Positions 34,831 to 44,307 are shown, counted from the stretch's first letter. The stretch is DNA of 64,000 nt from Thalassolituus oleivorans MIL-1 (GCF_000355675.1 NC_020888.1:2587501-2651500), one strand, 5' to 3'. Notes: a model not told the origin generated them from the letters alone. A program made the numbers and translations.

Positions 34831-34930
34831 TGTAGGAGGTACTCAGGGAGCGCCAGCGAGCAGTGCCGAATATGCCGCCAAACAACAATCGGGAGTACGA
34901 ACAAAAAACGTTCGTTGACTCCCTCCTACA
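34831..34930. repeat. Dispersed inverted-repeat element, copy 1
   Basis: A 100-bp element bounded by TGTAGGAG and CTCCTACA. The left part can fold (GGTACT with AGTGCC). The right part forms a hairpin with GGGAGT/ACTCCC and ACGAAC/GTTCGT arms around an A-rich loop. A second copy lies at 62156-62241, and the ends match the heads of the REP sequences at 62051-62139. It is non-coding and sits in the flhB-flhA gap. Small non-autonomous (MITE- or REP-like) origin is inferred. Confidence 0.75.
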
Positions 34931-34966
34931 ACGCCATTCGAAATATCCCACAGGACGCCACATAAG

Positions 34967-36112
34967 CTACGCCTTCGGCTCGGGGTCAACTCGCAAATCC
35001 CGCGGTATTGGCATATCTGGTTTCTTCTTCGGTTTTTGTCCTTTGCCTTTAATAAACATATCCATTTGATAGATGTACGCTAGTACTTGTGCCACAGCGA
35101 CATATAAACCCTCTGGAATTTCTTCACCAATCTTACCGTGAGTGTACAAGGCACGCGCCAACGGCGGTGCTTGCATTTGCGGGATGTTATTTTCTTTGGC
35201 TACCTCACGAATACGCATAGCCACTTCATCACTCCCTTTCGCCACAAGCAAAGGTGCTCCCATGCTGTCAGCTTGATATTTTAAGGCCACAGCAAAATGT
35301 GTCGGGTTGGTAATAACAACATCGGCCTCGGGCACATCGGCCATCATACGGCGGTTGGCCATTTCACGTTGTAATTGCCGTATTTTGCTCTTAACTTCTG
35401 GCTTACCTTCAGACTCTTTGTACTCGTCTTTAATTTCTTGCATGGTCATACGCAATTTTTTGGTGTGGCTGTATATCTGCCAAGGTACATCTGCAACTGC
35501 AATAATTAAGGTTGATAAACAAAGATATAAAACGCTCCATAAAATAATTTCGAGCGTACCGCCAATCGCTGGACGTAGCGCTTGGTGCTGCAAGCTCATC
35601 GCCGCATCAAAATAAAAAGTAAAAACCAACCAAGCAACGGTGCCAACAACGCCTACTTTAGCCCATGCTTTAATCAATTCGACCAAAGAGTTCGCCGAAA
35701 ACATACGCTTTAATCCACTAAAGGGATTCAGTCTATTCATTTTCGGAGCCAGCGCTTTGGTTGAAAATAACCAACCACCAACACTAAGAGGACCAGCAAA
35801 AGCCGCAACAACAACGATCAACAGCCAAGGTGCTAATGCTCCGGCTGCTTCTAGTGTTGCTGCATTAAGATGAGCGGACATACTGCCTAAGTCGTAAATG
35901 GCTTCACGCTCGAACGAAAATCCCATTTTCGCAATGCGGATTGCACGTTCGGATATCCACGGTCCAAGGGCAAGCAGCCCGGCGGCACCCGCAACCAATA
36001 CCATGGTTGTACTCAATTCTTTTGATCGCGGAACCTGACCTTCTTCTCTCGATTTCTCGAGTTTTCTGGAGGTGGGTTCCTCGGTTTTTTCCTGACTAGT
36101 ATCTTCTGCCAT
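34967..36112 (-). CDS. flhB: FlhB, flagellar type III export switch protein
   Basis: A 381-residue export-gate protein. The basic, Glu-rich N-terminus (QEKTEEPTSRKLEKSREEGQVPRSKE), four membrane helices and the autocleavage motif NPTH (VVITNPTHFAVAL, near residue 265) are present. FlhB switches export from hook to filament substrates together with FliK. It follows fliR by ten bases. After its stop comes a 284-base gap with a repeat element before flhA. Confidence 0.95.
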   Translation of the reverse strand: MAEDTSQEKTEEPTSRKLEKSREEGQVPRSKELSTTMVLVAGAAGLLALGPWISERAIRIAKMGFSFEREAIYDLGSMSAHLNAATLEAAGALAPWLLIVVVAAFAGPLSVGGWLFSTKALAPKMNRLNPFSGLKRMFSANSLVELIKAWAKVGVVGTVAWLVFTFYFDAAMSLQHQALRPAIGGTLEIILWSVLYLCLSTLIIAVADVPWQIYSHTKKLRMTMQEIKDEYKESEGKPEVKSKIRQLQREMANRRMMADVPEADVVITNPTHFAVALKYQADSMGAPLLVAKGSDEVAMRIREVAKENNIPQMQAPPLARALYTHGKIGEEIPEGLYVAVAQVLAYIYQMDMFIKGKGQKPKKKPDMPIPRDLRVDPEPKA

Positions 36113-36122
36113 AATAGCTCCG

Positions 36123-36899
36123 CTACATTACCGTCAGTTTTTTAATAAATTCGAACAAGGTATCCATATATAAATGGAAGCCAACAGCCATTTCACCGAT
36201 GTTGATCCAGATAATAAAAATACCCACAATCATAGTAACCGGAAAACCTAGTGCAAAAATATTCAGCTGCGGCGCAGCACGCGTCATAACACCAAACGCC
36301 AAGTTAACGATCAGTAGAGCAGCGATTGCTGGCAAAGCGATAACGGTTGCAGCCGCAAACATCCAGCCACTCCAAGTTATCAATAACCCCCACTGCTCTA
36401 CCGAAAATCCATCAAAGCCTATGGGTATGGTACGAAAACTATCAATCAGTATTTCAATCAGTACTAAATGCCCATTAAGTGCTAGAAAGACTAAACTCAC
36501 CATGAACAAAAACCATTGCGAAACAACAACAACCGACGCCCCTTGGCTAGGATCGACAGTCGTCGCAATACCTAAGCCGGTTTGCATTGCGATTAATTGC
36601 CCTGCAATAACAAACACTTGGGTCAGCAATTCCACTGCAAAACCTAGCGCAATTCCGATCAATATTTGCTGAGCAATAATGATGATAGACGCAAGAGAAA
36701 GAGCGTCGACTTTGATAAAAGGCGGTAGTACAGGCACGACAACAAAAGTAATGGTAATCGCCAATAATAAACGTATACGCTGTGGCACCATGCGCGTACC
36801 GATCAAAGGCATTACCATCAATAACCCAGCAATACGAGCGAAGGGAAAAATATAGCGCGCCACCCAATGGCTAACATCTAGAGCGGCTATTTCAAACAT
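36123..36899 (-). CDS. fliR: FliR, flagellar export gate protein
   Basis: A 258-residue integral membrane protein with about six hydrophobic helices. Typical family segments are FARIAGLLMVMPLIGTRMVPQRIRLLLA, GFAVELLTQVFVIAGQLIAMQTGLGIATTVDP and MTRAAPQLNIFALGFPVT. It forms the FliPQR export gate with the two preceding genes. Spacing is 13 bases from fliQ and 10 to flhB. Confidence 0.94.
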   Translation of the reverse strand: MFEIAALDVSHWVARYIFPFARIAGLLMVMPLIGTRMVPQRIRLLLAITITFVVVPVLPPFIKVDALSLASIIIIAQQILIGIALGFAVELLTQVFVIAGQLIAMQTGLGIATTVDPSQGASVVVVSQWFLFMVSLVFLALNGHLVLIEILIDSFRTIPIGFDGFSVEQWGLLITWSGWMFAAATVIALPAIAALLIVNLAFGVMTRAAPQLNIFALGFPVTMIVGIFIIWINIGEMAVGFHLYMDTLFEFIKKLTVM

Positions 36900-36912
36900 A
36901 GAATATGTACCA

Positions 36913-37182
36913 TTAGCCGATCAAGAATGGAATATTAAGATAAATATCTCGGGTGTAATCTAATACGGCATTCACGGCCCATGGACCAAACGCAATAATC
37001 GCTAATAAGGTAACTATCAAACGCGGTAAAAAACTCAAGGTTTGTTCGTTAATCTGCGTAGCGGCCTGAAAAGTACTTACCACCAAACCAACGACCAAAC
37101 TAGGAATAATGACGACCATAACAATTGCCAATACTAAATAAAGTGCATTGGTGAAGATGTCGCCAATCAATGCTTCGGTCAT
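36913..37182 (-). CDS. fliQ: FliQ, flagellar export gate protein
   Basis: An 89-residue protein with two membrane helices (ALYLVLAIVMVVIIPSLVVGLVVS and LIVTLLAIIAFGPWAVNAVLDYT) joined by the conserved QAATQINEQTLSFLPR segment. The standard length and position between fliP and fliR make the call secure. Confidence 0.94.
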   Translation of the reverse strand: MTEALIGDIFTNALYLVLAIVMVVIIPSLVVGLVVSTFQAATQINEQTLSFLPRLIVTLLAIIAFGPWAVNAVLDYTRDIYLNIPFLIG

Positions 37183-37190
37183 AGTCCCCC

Positions 37191-38003
37191 CTATACCGTA
37201 CCAAAACTATTCGCGAGTGTTCCCATAATAAGGGCCCAACCATCAATTAAAACGAACAGCATTATCTTAAACGGTAGCGAAATAATAATGGGAGACAACA
37301 TCATCATACCCATGGCCATCAAAATACTGGCGACGACTAAGTCGATGATCAAAAATGGAATAAAAATTAGAAAACCAATTTGAAAGGCGGTTTTCAGTTC
37401 ACTGGTAATAAAGGCCGGAATCAAGATATGAATCGGTGTTTCTTCGGGAGTAGCAATATCTTGACGACCACTAATACGCATAAACAGCTGCAAATCGGTT
37501 TCGCGGGTCTGAGCCAGCATGAATTCGTGCACAGGAACGATGGCGCGTTCTAATGCTACTTGCGGTGTTATTTCTTCAGCAATATATGGCTGTACGGCTT
37601 CAACGTTGATCACGCGAAACACAGGCATCATAATAAATAATGTCAAAAATAAGGATAAACCCAGTAAGACTTGATTCGACGGCGTTTGCTGCAACCCCAT
37701 AGCCTGACGTAATATCGCCATCACGACGATAATACGGGTAAATGATGTCATCATAATTAGTAGCGATGGCAACACCGACAGCAAGGTCATGATGGCTAAA
37801 ATTTGAATGGTAACCGTGTATTCCCCGCCAGTATCGGTAGTTTTATAAACAACCGCTGGGATACCTAGCATGCCCCCCGTTCCACTCGCCGAGCCACTTC
37901 CAGTAGCACCAATCATACTAGCGGCATCCGCTGCCCAACCTAAGGTTGGCATAACCAGTAAAAATATCGGTAGAAACCAACCTAGTGCTTTTTTTATCGT
38001 CAT
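37191..38003 (-). CDS. fliP: FliP, flagellar export gate protein
   Basis: A 270-residue protein with a cleavable signal peptide ([21 protein letters not shown]), a short Gly/Ser-rich periplasmic stretch and four membrane helices. The signature region [40 protein letters not shown] and the C-terminal [24 protein letters not shown] are conserved. Its start overlaps the fliO stop by 4 bases. Confidence 0.95.
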   Translation of the reverse strand: MTIKKALGWFLPIFLLVMPTLGWAADAASMIGATGSGSASGTGGMLGIPAVVYKTTDTGGEYTVTIQILAIMTLLSVLPSLLIMMTSFTRIIVVMAILRQAMGLQQTPSNQVLLGLSLFLTLFIMMPVFRVINVEAVQPYIAEEITPQVALERAIVPVHEFMLAQTRETDLQLFMRISGRQDIATPEETPIHILIPAFITSELKTAFQIGFLIFIPFLIIDLVVASILMAMGMMMLSPIIISLPFKIMLFVLIDGWALIMGTLANSFGTV

Positions 38004-38518
38004 TTACGTATGGCCATTTTCAAAACATCCGCAAAATTCTTGCTACTGTTAGTCGTTGTTGTATCGAGCTTTTCAGTTAATGTCGCCAGAGTGGTAATTT
38101 GCTGCGGTGTAATGCCCACTACAATTTGTTGATCTCCAACCTCAATGACTGCGATCTTCTCTTTTAAACCCAGAGGAAGTGTGGCAAGTAAGCGAATTTG
38201 TGCGTTACTCTGAGACAACTGACCTGCTTTAGTTTTATTAACCAACCATGCAAGAAGAAGAATCAAGCCAACAATCACCACCAAAAATAGCGCTACCTTT
38301 CCTGCGCTAGCCATCGGATTAACCGCGAGCATTGGCTGAATTTTGACTGTTTCAGCCGGTTTTTGAGTCGTCAATTGTTCATTATTACCAACGGTAGAAG
38401 CCAGTTCAGCACTATTTTCATCAACAATAGCCGTACTTTCCTCTGCATTTAGCGAAAACGTTAAAAGCATAAAGAAGGCTATTAATAGGGTTTTAGCGCA
38501 AGCGCTGAATACGTTCAC
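38000..38518 (-). CDS. fliO: FliO, assembly factor for the flagellar export gate
   Basis: A 172-residue protein. A signal-like first hydrophobic segment ([17 protein letters not shown]) is followed by a periplasmic stretch, one membrane helix ([20 protein letters not shown]) and a small cytoplasmic domain ([34 protein letters not shown]). FliO assists assembly of FliP. It overlaps the 3' end of fliN by 26 bases and fliP by 4. Confidence 0.88.
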   Translation of the reverse strand: MNVFSACAKTLLIAFFMLLTFSLNAEESTAIVDENSAELASTVGNNEQLTTQKPAETVKIQPMLAVNPMASAGKVALFLVVIVGLILLLAWLVNKTKAGQLSQSNAQIRLLATLPLGLKEKIAVIEVGDQQIVVGITPQQITTLATLTEKLDTTTTNSSKNFADVLKMAIRK

Positions 38519-39035
38519 TCTGACTCACCACATCCGTTAGGCGGATACCAAATTTATCGTTAACCATCACAACTTCACCGTGCGCAATCAGAGTACCGTT
38601 GACGAGTACATCTAAGGGTTCGCCAGCCAAACGATCGAGTTCTACCACCGAGCCTTGGTTTAATTGCAATAAATTGCGAATGGGTATTTGCGTCGAACCT
38701 ACTTCCATAGAAATACGCACCGGAATATCAAGAATAACGTCCAACTCTGGGCCGCCTTCTGGCTGAGCTCTCGGCACGCTTTCATCTTCCAATTCATCGA
38801 GCTCCACTTGGCGGACATTCTTTTGGGGCGTCGTTGCCGCCGCCATAATTTCATCTGGATCATCACTACTTACGTCATCACCAGATTCTTCCATTGCAGC
38901 AGCCCATTCGTCTGCCAACGCTTGATCGTCGCCTTCGGCCTCACTAACACCGTCGGCTACTGAGTCAGCCAACGCTTGGGGATCGAGCTCTTCGGCTTCT
39001 TCTGGGGCTTTATCTTGATCTTTATCGTCGCTCAT
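38493..39035 (-). CDS. fliN: FliN, flagellar C-ring switch protein
   Basis: A 180-residue protein. About 100 N-terminal residues are acidic and low in complexity (DKDQDKAPEEAEELDPQALADSVADGVSE). The C-terminal SpoA domain is intact (DVILDIPVRISMEVGSTQIPIRNLLQLNQGSVVELDRLAGEPLDVLVNG). It forms the C-ring with FliM and FliG. The acidic leader is longer than in E. coli FliN (137 aa) but of a kind seen in related genera. Confidence 0.94.
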   Translation of the reverse strand: MSDDKDQDKAPEEAEELDPQALADSVADGVSEAEGDDQALADEWAAAMEESGDDVSSDDPDEIMAAATTPQKNVRQVELDELEDESVPRAQPEGGPELDVILDIPVRISMEVGSTQIPIRNLLQLNQGSVVELDRLAGEPLDVLVNGTLIAHGEVVMVNDKFGIRLTDVVSQSERIQRLR

Positions 39036-39047
39036 CGGGATCTCCTA

Positions 39048-40016
39048 TCAGCGTTTTCTTGGCTTTAACTGGTCAATGATTTTCACCGCCAGATTCTCAT
39101 TCGATATACCCATTTTTCCGCGGAATACAGGAACACCATTCGCTTGCAAAATAAAATTCTCGGGCATTTCAATCGGGATAACATCCCCGGCCTTTAATTT
39201 CGCAACCTCACGTAGACTAATTTCACGCTCAACTAACGTACCGTGAATAGGTACACGAGCCTCTAAAATATCTTCACGTAATGAATGCAGCCAGCGCTCA
39301 TCAACATCGTCGATATCACTTTGTACACCTGCATCGAGTACTTCCCGTATTGGCTCTATCATTGAGTACGGAATGGTTAAATGTAGATCGCCGCCACCGC
39401 CATCTAATTCGATATGAAAGGTGCTAACCACCACCACTTCGCTCGGGCTTACAATATTCGCCATCGCAGGGTTAACTTCAGACCCAACATATTCAAATTC
39501 TAATTTCATAATGGGTGCCCAGGCTTCCATCATGTCATTAAATATTTGGCTTAAAACTAGCTGTACAACGCGTACTTCTGTTGGGGTAAATTCGCGTCCT
39601 TCAATTTTGGCGTGACGTCCATCACCGCCAAAAAAGTTATCAACTAATTTAAAAACTAATTTGGCATCCATAATAAATAATGCGGTGCCGCGTAGTGGAC
39701 GCATTTTTACTAGGTTTAAACTGGTGGGTACGTAGAGCGTATGAACGTACTCACCAAATTTCATAATTTGTACGCCACCAGATGCAACATCGGCACTGCG
39801 ACGTAAAAAGTTAAACATGCTAATGCGGGTATACCGCGCAAAACGCTCATTAATCATTTCAAGCGTTGGCATACGACCGCGAACAATACGGTCGTTACTG
39901 GTCAGATCGTACGATCTAACTCCAGCCGCATCGATGTCTTCTTCCGGCCCAATATCGCCATCGTCAACACCATGCAATAACGCATCAATTTCGTCTTGCG
40001 ACAGTAAATCTTGCAC
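39048..40016 (-). CDS. fliM: FliM, flagellar C-ring switch protein
   Basis: A 322-residue switch protein. The N-terminal CheY-P-binding peptide LLSQDEIDALLHG is intact. The middle CheC-like domain contains GGDGRHAK, and the C-terminal SpoA domain contains LKAGDVIPIEMPENFILQANGVPVFRGKMG. It transmits CheY-P binding to rotor reversal. It follows fliL by eight bases. Confidence 0.95.
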   Translation of the reverse strand: MQDLLSQDEIDALLHGVDDGDIGPEEDIDAAGVRSYDLTSNDRIVRGRMPTLEMINERFARYTRISMFNFLRRSADVASGGVQIMKFGEYVHTLYVPTSLNLVKMRPLRGTALFIMDAKLVFKLVDNFFGGDGRHAKIEGREFTPTEVRVVQLVLSQIFNDMMEAWAPIMKLEFEYVGSEVNPAMANIVSPSEVVVVSTFHIELDGGGGDLHLTIPYSMIEPIREVLDAGVQSDIDDVDERWLHSLREDILEARVPIHGTLVEREISLREVAKLKAGDVIPIEMPENFILQANGVPVFRGKMGISNENLAVKIIDQLKPRKR

Positions 40017-40024
40017 GACTCTTC

Positions 40025-40558
40025 CTACTGCATCACAAAATTAGTAAACAATACGGCTTCCACATCATCGGACCCTGCTTCGCGCGACATAATCTGTGCG
40101 AGTTCAGTTTTTAACGTTTGTTGCAACGCTAAACGTCCAAGAGCTGTACGCAGTTCTTCAAACGGTTGAGCACTTATAATTCGTATCACTTCGTTGCGAA
40201 TCATAGGTTCGTGCAACGCCAAAGCATCCGCGACGGATTGATGACGCGTCATAATTTCGATGCTCACCTGCAAAAACCGCTGGCGAGTACCCACTTGAAA
40301 GCTAATGACAAACTCTGGCTTTAAAATCACATACTGGGCAGGTTCCGCAGGCGCTTCCTCAACAACCTCAGTGGCTAACTCGCCCTCTGCCGCGGCCTCA
40401 TCCTCGCCACCTAGAAGGAAGAAGGCTGCTGCTCCGCCACCAGCACCTAAAATAATCAGTACGAGCACGATGATAAGAATCAGCTTTTTCTTACCGCTTT
40501 TTGGTGGCTCTTCTGGCGCTGCGCCACCTTCGAGTTTTAAATCTTGTTCCGCTGCCAT
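40025..40558 (-). CDS. fliL: FliL, flagellar basal-body/stator-associated protein
   Basis: A 177-residue protein. A short cytoplasmic start is followed by one membrane helix (KLILIIVLVLIILGAGGGAAAFFLL), an acidic Ala-rich linker and a periplasmic FliL domain (VILKPEFVISFQVGTRQRFLQVSIEIMTRHQSV). It supports stator function. It heads the fliLMNOPQR-flhB operon behind a near-perfect sigma-54 promoter and has AGGAG upstream. Confidence 0.93.
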   Translation of the reverse strand: MAAEQDLKLEGGAAPEEPPKSGKKKLILIIVLVLIILGAGGGAAAFFLLGGEDEAAAEGELATEVVEEAPAEPAQYVILKPEFVISFQVGTRQRFLQVSIEIMTRHQSVADALALHEPMIRNEVIRIISAQPFEELRTALGRLALQQTLKTELAQIMSREAGSDDVEAVLFTNFVMQ

Positions 40559-40589
40559 ATCACCTAATCTCCTGTCCTATAGTCAAAAT

Positions 40590-40605
40590 AGCAAAGGTTG
40601 TGCCA
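40590..40605 (-). promoter_or_regulatory. Sigma-54 promoter of the fliL operon
   Basis: The minus strand reads TGGCACAACCTTTGCT, a full match to TGGCAC(A/G)-N4-TTGC(A/T). Transcription would start about 12 bases downstream, just ahead of the fliL ribosome site. FleQ and RpoN drive fliL in Pseudomonas. Confidence 0.85.
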
Positions 40606-40722
40606 TGTATTTTCGTCAAAAATACGTCACAAGCTATTGCACGCTACTGTTAGTTTAGAAGGTTCTGGGTTAACTGCTGGGAATGGAGACAATCGGCTTG
40701 ATTGGGAAATACAAAATCCCAG

Positions 40723-40758
40723 CCTAAAAGAACCCGAGCAATCATCCTTGGGCTCGGG
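40723..40758 (-). terminator. Terminator after fliK
   Basis: CCCGAGC (40733-40739) pairs with GCTCGGG (40752-40758). On the minus strand the hairpin is followed by TTCTTTTAGG. It lies about 50 bases past the fliK stop. A second small hairpin (TGGGA/TCCCA, 40702-40720) follows. Together they separate fliK from the fliL promoter. Confidence 0.65.
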
Positions 40759-40809
40759 CAGACGTCATAAGACTAAGTGCGGGCGTCCCGCCCTAAGTGG
40801 TTAATCGGG

Positions 40810-42153
40810 TTACGCAAATGTGTCTAATAGATTATTAGTTTCTTTAACAACTGGGCGATTCAGTTCTTCAGCGTCATCCGTCGCGAGCCATTCGCCTTCC
40901 CCTCCGGATGGACCGCTACCATCAGACTGGCCACCCGTATTTCCACCCGATGCTTGTTCACTGACATCAAACTGAGCAAGCGTTAGACCTTGCCCTTGCA
41001 AGGCATCGCGTAAACGATGAGAGTTTGCTTCCAAGACTTCTCTCACTTGATGGTTCTGCGCATGCACCTGCACCGTTGCCTGATCATGCATTACTTGTAA
41101 TTTAATTTCTAAACTACCCAGTTCCGGCGGATCTAATTGAATTCGAGCATGCTGAATATTCTCGGCCACCATGGTTGCTATACGAGCGCCTAGCGCACCA
41201 CCCCATTCGCGACGATCTTGGCCAAACTCCAAGCGTTCTCGCAGTTGTGTTTGCAATCGCTCATTCATGGATTTCAACTCCACGTCGGCAGATAACTCAA
41301 CATCAGAGGTAGCATCTGATGCTGCCTCGGCGTCTACGGCTGCAGCCGGTAACTGGGCATCATTGATCGCCGCTGCAAGAGCACTCTGTGGAGTAGTAAC
41401 GGCCGCTGGAGCTTGTGATGCCAGCGATGACATTGGCGATATACCATTACCTAAGTGCTCGCGTAACCGTCTATCTTCTTCCAATGAGGTGGGGGGCGCA
41501 TAGCCGTCATCATTAACAGCCTCAGTACTGCCATCAACATCTGTGTTATCTGTCGCTACCCCCTGCGCATTTCCTTGTAACCGCTCTTTTAAGGCAGCTT
41601 GACGCATAGCCGCTAGAGGGTCGGCTGCCACGTCGGTAGGAGTTTGATCAACAGGAGTCGTTGGTAATGGCGGTCCCGCGTAAAACAATGCAGCCCCAAC
41701 TCGATCATCCAATAGCTCTTCATCCGCTAGCCCGGCGTCCGAGGAATCATCTGGTAATTCGTCGTCGGAAATGACTTCACCACGCAAAGAAGTGGGTAAG
41801 TAGCGAATAGCCGGCGGAGTCTCGATTTGCATCATGAGTAACTCAGCATCATCTGTTAACGCTAAAGGCAAACCATCCGCATCAAGATTCATTTCAGCAT
41901 TAATGGTTAACGGCAAATTTTGGCCGTCGGTTAATGCCGTTGGCAATAGGCTATTGCCGCTAAATAGCGTACTTGTACCATCAGTTAATAACCCATTAGT
42001 TAAGTCAGTGCCGCTGAGCTGCGACATCAACGAGGCAAAGTCACCTTCGCCGTCAGTCAGTAATGATGCGCCTTGCAGCCCTTGAGGCTGAAGGCCACCA
42101 CCTAATGACATCAGCAAACTAGCTAATGGATTTGAAGGTGCAGTTGAATTCAT
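40810..42153 (-). CDS. fliK: FliK, flagellar hook-length control protein
   Basis: A 447-residue protein. The first about 320 residues are low-complexity and acidic (Asp, Ala, Leu, Thr), as expected of the ruler part. The conserved hook-length domain spans about 325-410 (IQHARIQLDPPELGSLEIKLQVMHDQATVQVHAQNHQVREVLEANSHRLRDALQGQGL). A Gly/Ser-rich stretch and an acidic tail end the chain. It measures hook length and triggers the FlhB switch. It has its own sigma-54-like promoter and a terminator. Confidence 0.92.
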   Translation of the reverse strand: MNSTAPSNPLASLLMSLGGGLQPQGLQGASLLTDGEGDFASLMSQLSGTDLTNGLLTDGTSTLFSGNSLLPTALTDGQNLPLTINAEMNLDADGLPLALTDDAELLMMQIETPPAIRYLPTSLRGEVISDDELPDDSSDAGLADEELLDDRVGAALFYAGPPLPTTPVDQTPTDVAADPLAAMRQAALKERLQGNAQGVATDNTDVDGSTEAVNDDGYAPPTSLEEDRRLREHLGNGISPMSSLASQAPAAVTTPQSALAAAINDAQLPAAAVDAEAASDATSDVELSADVELKSMNERLQTQLRERLEFGQDRREWGGALGARIATMVAENIQHARIQLDPPELGSLEIKLQVMHDQATVQVHAQNHQVREVLEANSHRLRDALQGQGLTLAQFDVSEQASGGNTGGQSDGSGPSGGEGEWLATDDAEELNRPVVKETNNLLDTFA

Positions 42154-42188
42154 CCCGGTCTCCAGTGTGTCGAGGATATTCCTACTAA

Positions 42189-42204
42189 CGCAAAGGACGG
42201 GCCA
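42189..42204 (-). promoter_or_regulatory. Candidate sigma-54 promoter of fliK
   Basis: The minus strand reads TGGCCCGTCCTTTGCG. It has the invariant GG and GC at correct spacing and 10 of 12 consensus positions. It lies 36 bases before the fliK start, in the 65-base gap after the Hpt gene. Confidence 0.6.
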
Positions 42205-42218
42205 ATATTAGATAGAAG

Positions 42219-42554
42219 TTAAGAATGTAAGGCGAGAAGGTCGTGACGGACTTCTTGGTAAGTGGTTTCGAGTAACTCAATAGACGCGTCCAAGCCGTCC
42301 AACTGACCACTGTGGGCGGCATTTTCAATGCTCTGTGCTATTTTCGCTAAACCAAGCGCACACACATTGCTGCTAGCACCTTTAAAGCTATGAGTCGTCA
42401 TACGCAGTGTTGCCGCATCATGGCTCTCATAGAGTGCCCGTATGGCCAAGACTCGCTCGTCGGCATCACGGATATAAATATCAATTAAATCATCGAATTC
42501 ATCATCCATGATTTCACGCAGAGTAGTAATCGCTTCAATATCTAGGGCATCCAT
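42219..42554 (-). CDS. Stand-alone histidine phosphotransfer protein (HptB-like)
   Basis: A 111-residue single Hpt domain with the phospho-acceptor H55 in MTTHSFKGASSNVCALGLA. It should relay phosphate from hybrid sensor kinases, or from a CheA, to a response regulator. The gene order STAS / REC-phosphatase / Hpt mirrors the Pseudomonas hsbA-hsbR-hptB module, where HptB phosphorylates HsbR. It lies 25 bases after the REC-phosphatase gene and 65 before fliK. Confidence 0.82.
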   Translation of the reverse strand: MDALDIEAITTLREIMDDEFDDLIDIYIRDADERVLAIRALYESHDAATLRMTTHSFKGASSNVCALGLAKIAQSIENAAHSGQLDGLDASIELLETTYQEVRHDLLALHS

Positions 42555-42579
42555 ACTGTATTCTCCTTTAATTGCGGCA

Positions 42580-44295
42580 CTAGGAACCAGACTGATTTTG
42601 TGGCCACTGAATAACTGCTTCCACTATGTTACCTGAACCCTGAAATTGCAGCGACTCGCAAATTTTTCCTAACAAAGGAATACCACGCCCGCTGTAGGTG
42701 CCTGATTGGCTATCGGATAGCTCTGAATTAATGGCGCTATAATCGAATCCAACACCACTATCCATCAGACGTAAAGTTAATGTCCCAGTACGACCGTTCC
42801 CTTTGTGGTTCATTTCAATACGAATATATCCTTCATCTAGCTCATTCAAACGTTGTTCACGCAATCGGTAGTACTCCATAAAACCGTCAGCAGAACCTTT
42901 CAAGTTTGAACTTAAACCAAGCACACCGTGCTCAAAAGCGTTGGAAAACAACTCTGCCATGACGGTATATAATTGTCCGCCCATAGCGCGTAAGCCCGGC
43001 ACCTCCATCATTACATGATTCATTAAAGGCACAGGATTAAAGTGACGTAGACTTTGTGGACCTAATTCATAAATCATCTGCCAATCAATTGGTCCCGCAA
43101 TAGGTCCGGCACTTTGAGCAACTTCCACTTCTTCCGGTAAGGCGTAGTCCACCATACGTAATTCTAGCAAGGTGGTATCGTCATCCTTTTCAGCCTCACC
43201 GATATAAGCAGTAACCCGAGAAAGGATTGCATCAAATACATTCTGTGGTTGATCTATATCGTCGAATATAGCGCGTAACGCTTCTTGACCAAATAATTCC
43301 CCCGCAGGATTGCGGGCTTCAATGATGCCGTCAGACCAGAGAAATAACCGATCACCATCACTCATAGGTAATCGCGTCATACTGTCACTAAATTTCTCAT
43401 TGCTGAGCACACCTAGCGGTAAATGAGTCGATGAAAATGTTTCGACGGTTTTACCGTCCGCGCGCAATAAGTAGCAATCGGGAACACCACCCATCCAAAC
43501 GCTCACAGACTGTCGATCGACGGCTAAATCAACACCAGCAGCACAACAAAAAAAACCAATGGGTAAAATACCTTTTAACTTCAAATTCATTTCACGCATG
43601 ACGTCGGCCAAACCAAAGCCTTTTGCCGTCATACCATAAAATATTTCGGCTAATGGCATAGCGCCAATGGCCGCTGGCAGACCATGGCCAGTAAAGTCTC
43701 CGAGCAGTACATGCATGCCGCCATCAGGCTTACGAGCAGCAAGAACAACATCACCGTTGAATACTGCTAAAGGCGATAACATATAACGAATATTAGGGGC
43801 GCTAAGACAACCAGCATGCGCAACATTGTCAAACACGGCTTTTGCCACATGCTGCTCTTGCAGCATATGCTCGTTACTTTTAGCAATAGTGTCACGCTGA
43901 TTACGCACAGTTCGGTGCATATCACACATGCGATAAAAGGAATTAATTTTGGCTTGAAGTATTATGTGATTGTATGGCTTGCTAAGGAAATCATCGCCAC
44001 CGCATTCCAAGCAATCTGCTAGGCTTTGGGCGTCGGTAAGGGAGGTTAAGAAAATAACAGGAACGAAGTCTTCTCCTGCTATTTCCTTTATTTTTAACGT
44101 TGCCTCTTTGCCGTTTACACCCGGCATTAACACATCCATTAAAATAATATCTGGCTTATGCTCTAGGTATACGGCAATAGCTTCTGTGCCATTTTTAGCC
44201 TCAAGTACTGTATTTCCTTGGTTGCGGATGACTCGAGACAAGACCATGCGGTCAATTTCGTTATCATCAGCAATCAGTACTTTAATGGCTTCCAT
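42580..44295 (-). CDS. HsbR-like response regulator with PP2C phosphatase and HATPase domains
   Basis: A 571-residue three-domain regulator. The receiver (1-120) has phospho-acceptor D54 (ILMDVLMPG). The SpoIIE/RsbU-type PP2C phosphatase (about 160-385) has FNGDVVLAARKPDGGMHVLLGDFTGHGLPAA and the metal Asp pair in EKDDDTTLLELR. The C-terminal GHKL serine-kinase-like domain has AELFSNAFEHGVLGL as its N-box and GRGIPLLGKICE. Such proteins set the phosphorylation state of a STAS antagonist, here the adjacent gene 12 bases upstream. Domain order equals Pseudomonas HsbR. Confidence 0.88.
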   Translation of the reverse strand: MEAIKVLIADDNEIDRMVLSRVIRNQGNTVLEAKNGTEAIAVYLEHKPDIILMDVLMPGVNGKEATLKIKEIAGEDFVPVIFLTSLTDAQSLADCLECGGDDFLSKPYNHIILQAKINSFYRMCDMHRTVRNQRDTIAKSNEHMLQEQHVAKAVFDNVAHAGCLSAPNIRYMLSPLAVFNGDVVLAARKPDGGMHVLLGDFTGHGLPAAIGAMPLAEIFYGMTAKGFGLADVMREMNLKLKGILPIGFFCCAAGVDLAVDRQSVSVWMGGVPDCYLLRADGKTVETFSSTHLPLGVLSNEKFSDSMTRLPMSDGDRLFLWSDGIIEARNPAGELFGQEALRAIFDDIDQPQNVFDAILSRVTAYIGEAEKDDDTTLLELRMVDYALPEEVEVAQSAGPIAGPIDWQMIYELGPQSLRHFNPVPLMNHVMMEVPGLRAMGGQLYTVMAELFSNAFEHGVLGLSSNLKGSADGFMEYYRLREQRLNELDEGYIRIEMNHKGNGRTGTLTLRLMDSGVGFDYSAINSELSDSQSGTYSGRGIPLLGKICESLQFQGSGNIVEAVIQWPQNQSGS

Positions 44296-44307
44296 GTCGA
44301 GGACTTC

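Noticed and set aside
34703-34963. Small minus-strand open frame (86 codons) between flhB and flhA
   Set aside because: It runs through the dispersed repeat and the sigma-54-like promoter. Composition and the lack of a ribosome site argue against a gene.
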